From: an uncultured Saccharospirillaceae bacterium
GTDB taxonomy: Bacteria > Pseudomonadota > Gammaproteobacteria > Pseudomonadales > Oceanobacteraceae
Direction of reading: 5' to 3'
Length of the DNA: 64,000 nt
NCBI GenBank assembly: GCA_947503895.1
Contig: CANNFT010000012.1
Location: 62,001-126,000, forward strand
Part shown: in pieces, positions 18,570 to 28,254 of the stretch
Numbering within the stretch: position 1 is the first letter of the stretch
Layout of the letters: the number at the start of each line of letters is the position of its first letter
Notes under the pieces: model-generated
Database searches by the model: none
What the model was told of the DNA's origin: nothing
What the model saw: the letters and a program-made list of their open reading frames with translations, nothing else
Made by a program: the position numbers and the translations under genes

Positions 18570-19767
18570 ATCGGTAACGCAGTTGCCAAACACTACCGGA
18601 CACTTCGGCCCTTATGGTGGTCGTTTTGTCTCAGAAACACTGATGTCAGCTCTAGATGACCTGACCGAGTTATATGACCGTTTAAGTAAAGACCCCAGCT
18701 TCCAAGAAGAGTATGACCGTGACTTGGCCCATTATGTGGGTCGCCCGTCGCCCTTGTATTTTGCTGAGCGTTTAACCGACCATGTTGGCGGTGCAAAAAT
18801 ATATCTGAAGAGAGAAGATCTCAACCATACGGGTGCTCATAAAGTTAATAACACGATTGGACAAGCGTTATTAGCGAAATACACAGGCAAGCCCAATGTT
18901 ATTGCCGAAACGGGTGCAGGCCAGCACGGTGTTGCAACGGCCACCGTGGCGGCTCGACTGGGTTTAAAGTGCACCGTTTTTATGGGTGCGACAGATATTG
19001 AGCGACAAAAACTGAACGTTTACCGCATGCGTTTACTGGGTGCAGAGGTGGTTTCAGTCAGCTCTGGAACGGCGACACTAAAAGACGCAATGAACGAAGC
19101 GATGCGTCATTGGGTCACGAATGTCGATGATACGTTTTACATTATCGGGACTGCAGCCGGCCCGCATCCTTACCCTAAATTAGTCAGAGATTTTCAAGCC
19201 ATTATCGGTCGTGAAACTAAACGACAAAGTGTTGTGCAAGAAGGCAGACTTCCTGATGCAGTAGTGGCATGCGTGGGTGGTGGTTCAAACGCAATCGGCA
19301 TGTTTTACCCTTTTATCGAAGACACAGCTGTTGCGATGTACGGTGTGGAGGCCGGTGGCAAGGGGCTCGATGGTGACGATCATGCCGCGCCATTATGCAA
19401 AGGTAAGCCAGGTGTATTACACGGCAACCGCACGTATTTAATGGAAGATGAAAATGGCCAAATCATGGGCACGCATTCGGTATCGGCAGGTTTAGATTAT
19501 CCAGGTGTGGGCCCAGAGCATGCTTACCTCAAGGATATTGGACGTGTCAATTACGTTGCAGCAACGGATGATGAAGCCTTAGAGGCTTTCCACCTATTGA
19601 CGAAGCTAGAGGGCATTATGCCAGCATTAGAATCTAGTCATGCAGTGGCGTTCGGAATGAAACAAGCCGCTAAAATGGATAAAGATCAAATATTGGTGGT
19701 GAATTTATCGGGCCGTGGCGACAAAGATATTCATACAGTGGCAGGCCTAGCCGGTATTGATATTTAA
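18553..19767 (+). CDS. trpB: Tryptophan synthase beta chain
   Basis: PLP enzyme joining indole and serine to make tryptophan. I choose the GTG at 18553 because AGG lies 7 nt before it and the resulting 404 aa fits the family; an ATG at 18541 would add four residues. GHFGPYGGRFVSE is the typical N-terminus, K97 in HKVNNTIGQALL binds PLP, and GGGSNAIGMF is the phosphate loop. The coding region begins inside the trpF end, so the genes are coupled. Confidence 0.97.
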   Translation: MSIDLKSVTQLPNTTGHFGPYGGRFVSETLMSALDDLTELYDRLSKDPSFQEEYDRDLAHYVGRPSPLYFAERLTDHVGGAKIYLKREDLNHTGAHKVNNTIGQALLAKYTGKPNVIAETGAGQHGVATATVAARLGLKCTVFMGATDIERQKLNVYRMRLLGAEVVSVSSGTATLKDAMNEAMRHWVTNVDDTFYIIGTAAGPHPYPKLVRDFQAIIGRETKRQSVVQEGRLPDAVVACVGGGSNAIGMFYPFIEDTAVAMYGVEAGGKGLDGDDHAAPLCKGKPGVLHGNRTYLMEDENGQIMGTHSVSAGLDYPGVGPEHAYLKDIGRVNYVAATDDEALEAFHLLTKLEGIMPALESSHAVAFGMKQAAKMDKDQILVVNLSGRGDKDIHTVAGLAGIDI

Positions 19768-19773
19768 ATGCGT

Positions 19774-19839
19774 CAGGCGATTAAACTCGCCTGCCTCATA
19801 TCAAAAAATATTTATGGTGTGACGCGCAAAAAAGCGCGT
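19774..19839. other. Two small inverted repeats between trpB and trpA
   Basis: CAGGCGA (19774-19780) pairs with TCGCCTG (19787-19793), and ACGCGC (19822-19827) with GCGCGT (19834-19839). Neither is followed by a T-run. They may be processing or stability hairpins that adjust TrpA/TrpB output; no function is shown. Confidence 0.4.
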
Positions 19840-19904
19840 GCATACCCCGCTAAATAACACCATTTTAAAGTCATCGATACGCAGATCGGTGATAGGAAAA
19901 AACC

Positions 19905-20714
19905 ATGAATAGAGTTGATCAATGTTTTGCCGACCTCAAGTCGGCTAATAAAAAAGCCCTTATCCCTTATATTACAGGCGGTGACCCAAAGCCAGACGCC
20001 ACCGTTGATTTGATGCATGGATTGGTTGAAAGTGGCGCTGATCTGATCGAGCTAGGCGTGCCGTTTTCTGATCCAATGGCAGACGGCCCGACCATCCAAT
20101 TGGCTTGTGAGCGAGCACTGGCCCACAACACCAGCTTACGAGATGTCTTAGGCATGGTGAAAACCTTTCGTGAAAAAGACATGAAAACACCGGTGGTGCT
20201 CATGGGGTATCTAAACCCTATAGAAGTGATGGGCTACGAATTATTTGCGAGTCAGGCAGTGGCAGCAGGCGTGGACGGTGTTTTGATTGTTGATATGCCG
20301 CCAGAAGAATCGACAGAATTCTCGAACGTCATCAGTGGCCATGATTTAAAAATGATTTATCTAATGGCACCCACGACGCCGGATGCTCGTGCCACTACGA
20401 TATGCGAACATGGTTCTGGGTATTTGTATTACGTATCGGTCAAAGGCGTTACAGGTTCAGCGGCGCTGGATGTTGATGATGTGAAGGCCAACTTAGACCG
20501 TATTCGTAGTAAAACGGACTTACCTTTGGGGGTGGGCTTTGGCATTAAAGATGGAGCAACAGCCGCTGCAGTAGCCAAAATATCGGACGCCGTCATCGTC
20601 GGCAGCGCACTTGTAAAATGCATTGAAAACAATCCAGATGATGTCAGCACGGCCCGCACACAGCTGATGGCCATCCTATCAGAAATGCGAAGCGCAATGG
20701 ACGCGGTCGCCTAA
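19905..20714 (+). CDS. trpA: Tryptophan synthase alpha chain
   Basis: Cleaves indole-3-glycerol phosphate to indole, which is channelled to TrpB. 269 aa, normal. Catalytic residues sit in DLIELGVPFSDPMADGP (about residues 46-62), and VGFGIKDG and VGSALVK form the phosphate site. AGGA precedes the ATG. The 137-bp gap from trpB contains two small inverted repeats (19774-19793 and 19822-19839) without T-runs. Confidence 0.97.
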   Translation: MNRVDQCFADLKSANKKALIPYITGGDPKPDATVDLMHGLVESGADLIELGVPFSDPMADGPTIQLACERALAHNTSLRDVLGMVKTFREKDMKTPVVLMGYLNPIEVMGYELFASQAVAAGVDGVLIVDMPPEESTEFSNVISGHDLKMIYLMAPTTPDARATTICEHGSGYLYYVSVKGVTGSAALDVDDVKANLDRIRSKTDLPLGVGFGIKDGATAAAVAKISDAVIVGSALVKCIENNPDDVSTARTQLMAILSEMRSAMDAVA

Positions 20715-20890
20715 TCCTTTTGTCGCCTACCGAATCGTCATTGAACAATGAATGATCACGGTAGGTGATAGATCCCCATTCACAGACCCATTTCGAAACG
20801 TCATACTCGTGATGACACACACTAAGTTGACGAACCTTAGTGCAAACGATTATTTTGCCTCCTAATTTATGACGAAATCTTAGCGTATTC

Positions 20891-22150
20891 ATGCAAACAC
20901 TTACTGATTGGTTAAACCACCTAGAAGCAATTCACCCATCTGAAATTGATATGGGGTTAGAGCGCATTCGCGTCGTGGCGGAAAGGTTGGGCGTCGAACA
21001 ACCGGCACTGAAGGTGATCACTGTTGCAGGGACTAATGGTAAAGGCTCCACCGTCACGACCTGTGCGAGCATATTAAATCAAGCCGGTTTGAAGGTCGGC
21101 AGTTACATGAGTCCTCACATTCATCATTATGGCGAACGTGTCCGCATTAATGGGCAGCCTGCTTCTGATGGCGACTTATGCAATAGCTTTGCAGCGGTCG
21201 AAGCGGCGAGAGGTGAAATCACATTAACCTACTTTGAGTTTGGCACCTTGGCTGGTCTGTGGTTGTTCAAAGAAGCCGCGGTTGATGTGGTTGTGCTCGA
21301 AGTGGGTTTAGGTGGCAGACTTGACGCCGTCAACATTGTGGAGCCGGATGTTGCTGTCATCACCAGCATTGGCCTCGACCACCAAGATTGGCTGGGTGAC
21401 GATATTGCCAGTATTGCTCGCGAAAAAGCGGGAATTTTCAGAATGGGGAAACCGGCTGTCTGTGGAGAGCGAAATCCTCCCAGCTCCTTATTTGAAGTCG
21501 TTGACCAGTTGGGCATTGATGTTTTGGTCAAACAAAAAGACTATGCCTTTGAAGTGGATGCCAGTGGAGAATTCTGGCAATGGCAGGGATTGGATGTAAA
21601 AGGGCAGGCAATTGCTTATCGACAATTACCAGTACCCAGCTTGCCACTTGAAAACGCCGCAACCGCGCTTCAAGCCCTGATATTGGCTTTTCCAGAGTTA
21701 GCAGAAGAAGCCATCCGTTTGGGTCTCGCAAGAGCCCAGTTGGATGGGCGTTTACAACGCATTACAGAGCCATTTAATGGTCTATTGGATGTGGGTCATA
21801 ACCCACAAGCCGCCGAACTACTGGCGAGCCATTTGAATAAAAACCCAATTGAAGGGAAGCGTGTCGCGCTGTTGGCCATGCTGGCCGACAAGGATGCGGC
21901 AGGCGTCGTCCAAGCGTTAAATGCAGAGGTTGATGAATGGTGGGTAGCTGGGCTGGATCTTCCTAGAGGACAATCAGCGGATCAATTGAAAGCAAAAGTC
22001 ACAAATGCACTCGAAGGGGCGCATGTGAAAACATTCGCATCCGTAGCGTCGGCATTGAGTGACACCCGTTTACTGGACAAGCAAGACGAAGTGGTCATAC
22101 TGGGCTCCTTTTACACAGTGGGCGAAGCGTTAGCTTGGTTGAAGGAGTAA
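20891..22150 (+). CDS. folC: Bifunctional dihydrofolate / folylpolyglutamate synthase
   Basis: ATP-dependent Mur-ligase-family enzyme that forms dihydrofolate and adds glutamates to folates. 419 aa. The P-loop VAGTNGKGST is at about residues 45-54, GLGGRLDAVN at about 140, and the conserved DVGHNPQAA begins the C-terminal domain at about 298. In many relatives accD sits between trpF/trpA and folC; here the 176-bp gap (20715-20890) is empty. The downstream SPOR gene follows after 6 nt. Confidence 0.96.
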   Translation: MQTLTDWLNHLEAIHPSEIDMGLERIRVVAERLGVEQPALKVITVAGTNGKGSTVTTCASILNQAGLKVGSYMSPHIHHYGERVRINGQPASDGDLCNSFAAVEAARGEITLTYFEFGTLAGLWLFKEAAVDVVVLEVGLGGRLDAVNIVEPDVAVITSIGLDHQDWLGDDIASIAREKAGIFRMGKPAVCGERNPPSSLFEVVDQLGIDVLVKQKDYAFEVDASGEFWQWQGLDVKGQAIAYRQLPVPSLPLENAATALQALILAFPELAEEAIRLGLARAQLDGRLQRITEPFNGLLDVGHNPQAAELLASHLNKNPIEGKRVALLAMLADKDAAGVVQALNAEVDEWWVAGLDLPRGQSADQLKAKVTNALEGAHVKTFASVASALSDTRLLDKQDEVVILGSFYTVGEALAWLKE

Positions 22151-22156
22151 GGTGTC

Positions 22157-22699
22157 GTGGATGAGGCCATAAAACGCAAATTGGTGGGCGCGGCAGTACT
22201 GGTCATAATTGCATTGATTATGTTACCTCAGCTGATGCCTACCAGTCGTAACACGCGCTATCTGAGCGACAGTGTCCCGGCGATGCCTGAAGCGCCCGCT
22301 ATGGTTATGCCTACCCCTAAATCGTTGGATATACCCGTATCCGAGCTATTGGCAGAGGGCACACCGAGTGGTTCCACTGTGACGGTGGCTTCGGTTCAAG
22401 TCGATCGCGAAAAAACGCCGGTGGAGACGTTCCAGAAACCCAATAAAACCGTGACAGGTCAAGCTTCCATTTGGCAGATCCAAGTGGCGAGTTTTGCCGA
22501 GATCAGCAACGCGATCGCTTTGAGAGATCGGTTGCGTAAAGACGGGTTTCAGGCGTTTGAACAACTATCTGATGATGGGCGTCACACACGGGTTTTTGTG
22601 GGGCCAAGCTATCAAAAAATTGAGTTAGAAAAGCAAGCTCAGCAGATTGATGAGCAGCATCACTTAAAAACGCAAATTGTACCGTTCCAGCCAAGGTGA
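22157..22699 (+). CDS. SPOR domain protein (DedD-like)
   Basis: A 180-aa bitopic inner-membrane protein. A short cytoplasmic start (MDEAIKRKLVG) leads into one membrane helix at about residues 10-24, then a Pro-rich periplasmic linker, then a SPOR domain at about 107-178 (IWQIQVASFAEISNAIALRDRLRKDG) that binds denuded glycan strands at the septum. The position between folC and cvpA is that of dedD. The start is GTG at 22157, six nt after folC. Confidence 0.88.
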   Translation: MDEAIKRKLVGAAVLVIIALIMLPQLMPTSRNTRYLSDSVPAMPEAPAMVMPTPKSLDIPVSELLAEGTPSGSTVTVASVQVDREKTPVETFQKPNKTVTGQASIWQIQVASFAEISNAIALRDRLRKDGFQAFEQLSDDGRHTRVFVGPSYQKIELEKQAQQIDEQHHLKTQIVPFQPR

Positions 22700-22826
22700 T
22701 CGTTAGGTTTGGCGTCAATATTCGCTTCACGAAAGTGGACTAAACCTGCTTAAATGGTCAATTTATACGCTCTAGCATCGCCTCAAGTGCTTTGTTATGA
22801 TGCGCGCCTTCGACTGAGGAGAGGCT

Positions 22827-23327
22827 ATGCTTGTCGTAGATTGGCTGATTCTGGCTGTGATTGTGATTTCTGCTTTAATCAGTATAAAGCGCGGTTTTGT
22901 GAAAGAAATGCTGTCGCTGATTAGTTGGATTTCAGCCTTTATTATCGCCCGTATTTTTAGCGGACATTTGGAGTCACTATTGACTCAATGGATCGCTACA
23001 CCCTCAGCTCGCTACGCTGCCGCGTTCGCGATTCTTTTTGCAGCTACCCTAATAGTCGGGGCTCTGATCAACCATCTTGTCGGTGAATTTGTAAAAGCGA
23101 CGGGTTTGACGGGAACCGACAGAGTATTTGGAACGGTGTTCGGCATTGCGCGCGGATTTGTGCTTATAACCGCTGCTGTATATGGCTTGCAAATGACCGC
23201 TTTTAGTCAAGACCCTTGGTGGCAACACTCTTCTTTTATTCCTCACTTTGAATTAATGGTTTCCTGGTCGAAAGACATTTTGCCAGGAGCTACGGAAACG
23301 CTTTTAACATTGGGGAAACCCAATTAA
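22827..23327 (+). CDS. cvpA: CvpA family membrane protein
   Basis: A 166-aa protein with four predicted membrane helices (about residues 2-20, 25-45, 63-85, 103-125). LVVDWLILAVIVISALISIKRGF is split over a typical CvpA N-terminus (first helix, then K/R-G-F). CvpA is needed for colicin V production in E. coli and for bile or envelope stress resistance elsewhere. GAGGAGAGG is a strong ribosome site. It lies directly before purF, the usual arrangement. Confidence 0.93.
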   Translation: MLVVDWLILAVIVISALISIKRGFVKEMLSLISWISAFIIARIFSGHLESLLTQWIATPSARYAAAFAILFAATLIVGALINHLVGEFVKATGLTGTDRVFGTVFGIARGFVLITAAVYGLQMTAFSQDPWWQHSSFIPHFELMVSWSKDILPGATETLLTLGKPN

Positions 23328-23354
23328 TCCAGCTTGTATGAAGGGGTAGGGCCG

Positions 23355-24872
23355 ATGTGCGGCATAGTTGGCGTAGTCGCCAAGACGAACGTAAATCAGG
23401 CATTGTACGATGCATTAACGGTTTTACAGCATCGAGGACAAGATGCAGCCGGTATTGTAACGTGTGACGATGGGCGCTTTTTCCTGCGTAAAGACAATGG
23501 TTTGGTCCGAGATGTATTTAGGACGCGCCACATGCAGAGATTGGTCGGAAACATGGGCATCGGACATGTTCGCTATCCGACCGCAGGCAGTTCTAGCTCG
23601 GCAGAAGCACAGCCGTTCTACGTAAACTCTCCTTACGGTATTGTATTAGCGCATAATGGCAATCTTACCAATGCACGAGAATTAGTAGAGGAAGTGTACC
23701 GTGAAGATTTACGTCACGTGAACACCAGCTCTGATTCAGAAGTGTTATTGAATGTCTTTGCCCATGAACTGCACAGCCAGAAGAAACTGGTTCCCTCTGC
23801 CGAAGATATTTTCGAAACGGTCAAAGCAGTTCATAAGCGTGTTAAAGGCGGTTATGCCGTAATCGGTATGATTGCAGGCTACGGTGTCGTTGGGTTTCGT
23901 GATCCGCACGGCATTCGTCCTGTGGTCTATGGTGTGCGGGAAACCCAAAATGGCCCTGAATACATGATTGCATCTGAAAGCGTTGCATTGGATGCGCTTG
24001 GCTATAAATTAGTCCGTGATATTGCGCCTGGTGAAGCCATTTATATTGACGTGGATGGCAATTTGCACACACAGCAATGTGCTGAAAATCCCGTTACAGT
24101 GCCGTGTATTTTTGAGCATGTTTACTTCGCACGTCCTGACTCGATTATTGATAAAATCTCGGTTTATAAAGCTCGCTTAAAAATGGGCTCACGATTAGCT
24201 GAAAAGATTTTACGTGAGCGACCTGATCACGACATTGATGTTGTTATCCCGATCCCAGACACCAGCCGTAGTTCAGCAGTGGAATTGGCGAATCGTTTAG
24301 GAGTGAAGTATCGCGAAGGGTTTATGAAAAACCGCTATATCGGTCGTACTTTCATTATGCCGGGACAACAGCTGCGTAAAAAATCCGTTCGTCAAAAACT
24401 GAATGCGCTCGATTTAGAATTCCGCGGTAAAAATGTTTTATTGGTGGATGACTCAATCGTACGTGGTACTACGTGCGAACAAATTATTGAAATGGCCCGC
24501 GATGCGGGTGCGAACAAAGTATACTTTGCCTCGGCTGCGCCTCCGGTAAGATTCCCGAATGTATACGGCATCGACATGCCAGCCAAAGAAGAATTGATCG
24601 CTCACGGGCGCTCAGTTGAAGAAGTCCAAAAGGAGATCGGGGCTGATTGGTTGGTTTATCAAGATCTCAACGATTTGATTGAAGCCACCTGTGATGGTGC
24701 CGATGTCAGTTACGATTTCGATTGCTCTGTATTTAATGGTGAGTATATTACGGGCGATATAGACGAAGCCTATTTAAACAAGTTGCAAGAAAGTCGCAGC
24801 GACACCCAAAAATCCACGAGCGACGTGGAAAATGCAATCATTGATTTACACAATGATGACGAAAACGATTGA
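23355..24872 (+). CDS. purF: Amidophosphoribosyltransferase
   Basis: First step of purine synthesis: glutamine plus PRPP give phosphoribosylamine. The ATG at 23355 is required because the second residue must be the N-terminal nucleophile Cys (M-CGIVGVV, Met removed); the frame from 23334 would bury it. 505 aa. The glutaminase domain fills the first half (GHVRYPTAGSSS, HNGNLTNA), and the PRPP loop VLLVDDSIVRGTT lies at about residue 360. AAGGGG precedes the start. Confidence 0.97.
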   Translation: MCGIVGVVAKTNVNQALYDALTVLQHRGQDAAGIVTCDDGRFFLRKDNGLVRDVFRTRHMQRLVGNMGIGHVRYPTAGSSSSAEAQPFYVNSPYGIVLAHNGNLTNARELVEEVYREDLRHVNTSSDSEVLLNVFAHELHSQKKLVPSAEDIFETVKAVHKRVKGGYAVIGMIAGYGVVGFRDPHGIRPVVYGVRETQNGPEYMIASESVALDALGYKLVRDIAPGEAIYIDVDGNLHTQQCAENPVTVPCIFEHVYFARPDSIIDKISVYKARLKMGSRLAEKILRERPDHDIDVVIPIPDTSRSSAVELANRLGVKYREGFMKNRYIGRTFIMPGQQLRKKSVRQKLNALDLEFRGKNVLLVDDSIVRGTTCEQIIEMARDAGANKVYFASAAPPVRFPNVYGIDMPAKEELIAHGRSVEEVQKEIGADWLVYQDLNDLIEATCDGADVSYDFDCSVFNGEYITGDIDEAYLNKLQESRSDTQKSTSDVENAIIDLHNDDEND

Positions 24873-24884
24873 GGATTAAAAAGA

Positions 24885-26087
24885 GTGGCTGACAATAAAC
24901 GCTACGATTCACAACTGGATGGCGCGCAGTTTGATACTTTGGCTGTGCGGGCAGGTCATAAGCGTTCGAATGAACATGAGCATGGCGAAGCCATGTTCAT
25001 GACCAGCAGTTATGTGTTTGGTAGTGCTCAGGAAGCTGCGGCAATTTTTGGTGGCGATCAAGCGGGTAACGTTTACTCCCGTTACACCAACCCCACTGTC
25101 CGCATGTTTGAAGAGCGCCTTGCCGCACTTGAAGGAGCGGAGCAGTGTGTGGCGACTGCTTCAGGCATGTCAGCGATCTTTTCGACGATCTTGGCGTTGT
25201 TGAATCCGGGTGATCACATCCTTTCTTCGCAAAATATATTTGGTTCAACGAATGTAATGTTCAGCAAATATGTCAGCAAGTTGGGTATTGAGGTCGATTA
25301 TGTTGACTTAAAAGACGTTGACGCATGGCAAGCTGCTATCAAGCCAAATACCAGAATGCTGTTTTTAGAATCGCCTTCGAACCCGCTTAATGAAGTGGGC
25401 GATATTCGTGCACTCGCACGTTTGGCGAAGGCCCAAAATGCGTTACTCGTCGTTGATAATTGTTTCTGTAGCCCGGCTTTACAGCAACCACTTAAACTGG
25501 GTGCAGACATTGTGATTCACAGTGCGACCAAGTTTATCGATGGGCAGGGTCGTTGTTTAGGCGGTGCGGCTTTAGGGCGAAGCGAGTTAATGGAAGAAGT
25601 GGTCGGCGTCTTGCGCTCAGTGGGGCCTAGCATGAGTCCGTTCAACGCTTGGGTCATGCTGAAAGGATTAGAGACCCTGAAGATTCGCATGAAAGCACAC
25701 TCGGAAAATGCGATGGCCTTAGCGAATTGGTTAACAGAGCACCCCAATGTGAAGTCAGTCTATTATGCAGGTTTGCCGACGCATCCGTCCCATGAGTTAG
25801 CCAAAACACAGCAGAGTGGCTTTGGCGGGGTGCTGGGGTTTGAGGTCGAAGGAGGTCGTGAGGCGGCATGGCAGGTGATGGACTCAACACGACTTGTATC
25901 AATCACCGCTAACTTAGGCGATGCCAGGACCACGATTACCCATCCGGCGACCACCACGCACTGCCGTCTGACAGAAGAACAAAGACTGCAAGCCGGGATC
26001 AGCGATGGTCTTATACGCGTCGCATGTGGTTTAGAAGATATCGAAGATATTCAGCGAGATCTTTCGTTTGGGTTGGCCAATCTTTAA
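24885..26087 (+). CDS. metZ: O-succinylhomoserine sulfhydrylase
   Basis: PLP enzyme making homocysteine directly from O-succinylhomoserine and sulfide. 400 aa, starting with GTG behind AGGA 12 nt after purF. K216 in SATKFIDGQGR binds PLP; YSRYTNPTV is the Cys/Met metabolism signature. The protein resembles cystathionine gamma-synthases, but the purF-metZ linkage as in Pseudomonas supports MetZ. A strong terminator follows. Confidence 0.94.
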   Translation: MADNKRYDSQLDGAQFDTLAVRAGHKRSNEHEHGEAMFMTSSYVFGSAQEAAAIFGGDQAGNVYSRYTNPTVRMFEERLAALEGAEQCVATASGMSAIFSTILALLNPGDHILSSQNIFGSTNVMFSKYVSKLGIEVDYVDLKDVDAWQAAIKPNTRMLFLESPSNPLNEVGDIRALARLAKAQNALLVVDNCFCSPALQQPLKLGADIVIHSATKFIDGQGRCLGGAALGRSELMEEVVGVLRSVGPSMSPFNAWVMLKGLETLKIRMKAHSENAMALANWLTEHPNVKSVYYAGLPTHPSHELAKTQQSGFGGVLGFEVEGGREAAWQVMDSTRLVSITANLGDARTTITHPATTTHCRLTEEQRLQAGISDGLIRVACGLEDIEDIQRDLSFGLANL

Positions 26088-26118
26088 TCCAATATTGAAT
26101 GCTTGATTATCAGATTCT

Positions 26119-26142
26119 AAAGGCGCTTCGGCGCCTTTTTTT
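26119..26142 (+). terminator. Rho-independent terminator after metZ
   Basis: AAAGGCGC (26119-26126), loop TTCG, GCGCCTTT (26131-26138), then more T residues to 26142. The GC-rich stem with a stable tetraloop ends the folC-metZ transcript. Confidence 0.93.
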
Positions 26143-26296
26143 GTTTGCATGACAGAATGCAAGATGAAAATGCGAACATTAGATTGAACTGAATGGGGCG
26201 AATGATTTCAAAAGCAGGCTGAAATCAGCCAATTGCCTGTTAAACTGGTAAGACAAGTGTGTTGATTTTCCATAGAAAAGACAAAAGAGTACATTT

Positions 26297-27217
26297 ATGG
26301 ATGCCAAGTTAGGTCAGGTATTGGCAGCTCTCAATCGAGTTGTTTTAGGTAAGCCGGAGCAAATAAAATTGTCAGTAAGTTGTTTGTTGGCACAAGGACA
26401 TTTACTGATTGAAGATTTGCCCGGAATGGGTAAAACGACTTTGTCCCACGCGCTCGCAAACGTCCTAGGGTTAAAGTATCGCCGAATTCAGTTTACGTCT
26501 GATTTATTGCCCGCAGACATTGTCGGCGCCAGTATTTTTCAGCGCAACCAAGAAACAGGGCAAGGAAAGTTTGTATTTAGTCCGGGGCCCATATTTTCTC
26601 AGTTTGTGCTGGCGGATGAAATAAACCGCGCAACACCTAAAGCGCAAAGTGCATTGCTGGAGGCCATGGAGGAGCATCAAGTTTCAATTGATGGGAAAAC
26701 CTTCCCATTGCCGAAGCCATTTTTTGTTGTCGCGACTCAAAACCCCTTATCTCAAGCGGGTACATTTCCACTGCCTGAATCTCAGCTCGATCGATTTTTA
26801 ATGCGAATTAATTTGGGTTACCCCAGCGCGCAGGCAGAAAGAGAATTACTGGAAGGACAAAATCACACACAATTAGCGAAGCAGCTCAAACCTGTAATGA
26901 CGCTAGAAGAATTAGCGGCTTATCAAGTGAAAGTAAAGTCGGTGAAAACCAGTTCTTCGCTGTTGGATTATCTACAACGCCTGATCAGTTATACGCGTGA
27001 ACACCCAAAATTGACTTATGGTTTGTCTCCCCGCGGTTCGTTAGCGCTCCTGAATGCTTCTAAAAGTTGGGCGTTACTGCATGGGCGAGAACACGTTGTG
27101 CCGGAAGATATTCAAGCAGTCTTTGAAGCAGTTACTGAGCATCGTTTGGCGGATGCAATGGAGCAATCACTGGGTAGAATATCTCAGCATGCTCTCTCCG
27201 AAGTGAAAGTCCTGTGA
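26297..27217 (+). CDS. MoxR family AAA+ ATPase
   Basis: A 306-aa chaperone-type ATPase. Walker A is G-M-G-K-T-T at residues 43-48 in DLPGMGKTTLSHA, Walker B is VLADEINRA at about 107-115, sensor 1 is VVATQNP, and the lid domain includes TYGLSPRGSLALL. MoxR proteins act with partner proteins to mature others. The next two genes (DUF58 and transglutaminase membrane protein) are the usual partners. Confidence 0.94.
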   Translation: MDAKLGQVLAALNRVVLGKPEQIKLSVSCLLAQGHLLIEDLPGMGKTTLSHALANVLGLKYRRIQFTSDLLPADIVGASIFQRNQETGQGKFVFSPGPIFSQFVLADEINRATPKAQSALLEAMEEHQVSIDGKTFPLPKPFFVVATQNPLSQAGTFPLPESQLDRFLMRINLGYPSAQAERELLEGQNHTQLAKQLKPVMTLEELAAYQVKVKSVKTSSSLLDYLQRLISYTREHPKLTYGLSPRGSLALLNASKSWALLHGREHVVPEDIQAVFEAVTEHRLADAMEQSLGRISQHALSEVKVL

Positions 27218-27243
27218 TGGTAGGGTTGTGATGAGCGTCGTGT

Positions 27244-28254
27244 GTGAAGATTAAAATGCCCCCGTTCTTGAAAAAAGCTTACTTAAACTGGCTTAAGAAA
27301 AGATTTCCATTAATCAGTGAAGTGACGTTGAGTCAGCGCAGAATTTTCATTTTGCCAACGGGTGTTGGATTATTGTTCGTCGCTGTCATTCTGCTGGTGT
27401 TTGTCAACGCGGTTAATTATAAAAACAACTTGCTGTTTGCTTTATGTTTTTTAATGGTGAGTTTGTTTATTACCGTTATTCTAAATACTTATCGAAACCT
27501 ATCCGGTCTTACCATCAAGGCTGGGCATGCCCTGCCGGTGTTCGCTGAAGCCAGTGTGTCGCTACCTATTACGCTAAGAGCGACAAAGTGGGCACGAGAA
27601 AACATAGACTTTGGTTTTGAAGGGCAGGTGTCGACGCAGGTGGATGCCGTAGTTGATGCTACGCGTACGTCAATACTCTATACGCCGCTCCATCGAGGGT
27701 ATATTGAAACGCCCCGTTTGAAACTTGAAAGCACTTATCCCATGGGTTTATTAAAGTGTTGGGCGTGGTTGTATTTAGACTTTCAAGGACTGGTTTATCC
27801 AAAGCCAACCTATGTTCCATTCAAGTACGTGGTCAGTGAAAATAACGGTGACGAAGAAGAAGGCGAAGTGCCAGACCAAGTTGGCATTGATGATTTCCGC
27901 GGATTTAAAAGCTACCAACCCGGAGACCCATTAAAGCATGTTGCTTGGAAGCAGTTTGCACGTGGTGGCGAATTACTGACAAAAGAATTTGAAGAAACAC
28001 ACGCTGGTAGCCACTGGTTAGATTGGCAAGCATTGGCAGGCTTAGAAATTGAGTCTCGATTGCAGTGCCTTTGCGGTTGGGTGCTGCGTTCCCATGAAGA
28101 AAATATGGAGTACGGCTTACGGTTGCCAGGAATCGAAGTCAAGGTTGGTCGTGGCGACCACCATCGCGATGAATGCCTTACCGTACTGGCGACCTACGGA
28201 AAAGAAAAGCCCGTGTTAGAAGCTGCGCTTAACAATAGACGAGTCCAATCATGA
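27244..28254 (+). CDS. DUF58 domain membrane protein
   Basis: A 336-aa protein with two adjacent membrane helices at about residues 35-53 and 58-78 and a C-terminal DUF58 domain whose signature GIDDFRGFKSYQPGDPLKHV starts at about residue 219, followed by WKQFARGG. The start is GTG 27244 or ATG 27256; neither has a strong ribosome site. It overlaps the next gene by 4 nt (ATGA). Partner of MoxR and TgpA-type proteins. Confidence 0.92.
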   Translation: MKIKMPPFLKKAYLNWLKKRFPLISEVTLSQRRIFILPTGVGLLFVAVILLVFVNAVNYKNNLLFALCFLMVSLFITVILNTYRNLSGLTIKAGHALPVFAEASVSLPITLRATKWARENIDFGFEGQVSTQVDAVVDATRTSILYTPLHRGYIETPRLKLESTYPMGLLKCWAWLYLDFQGLVYPKPTYVPFKYVVSENNGDEEEGEVPDQVGIDDFRGFKSYQPGDPLKHVAWKQFARGGELLTKEFEETHAGSHWLDWQALAGLEIESRLQCLCGWVLRSHEENMEYGLRLPGIEVKVGRGDHHRDECLTVLATYGKEKPVLEAALNNRRVQS

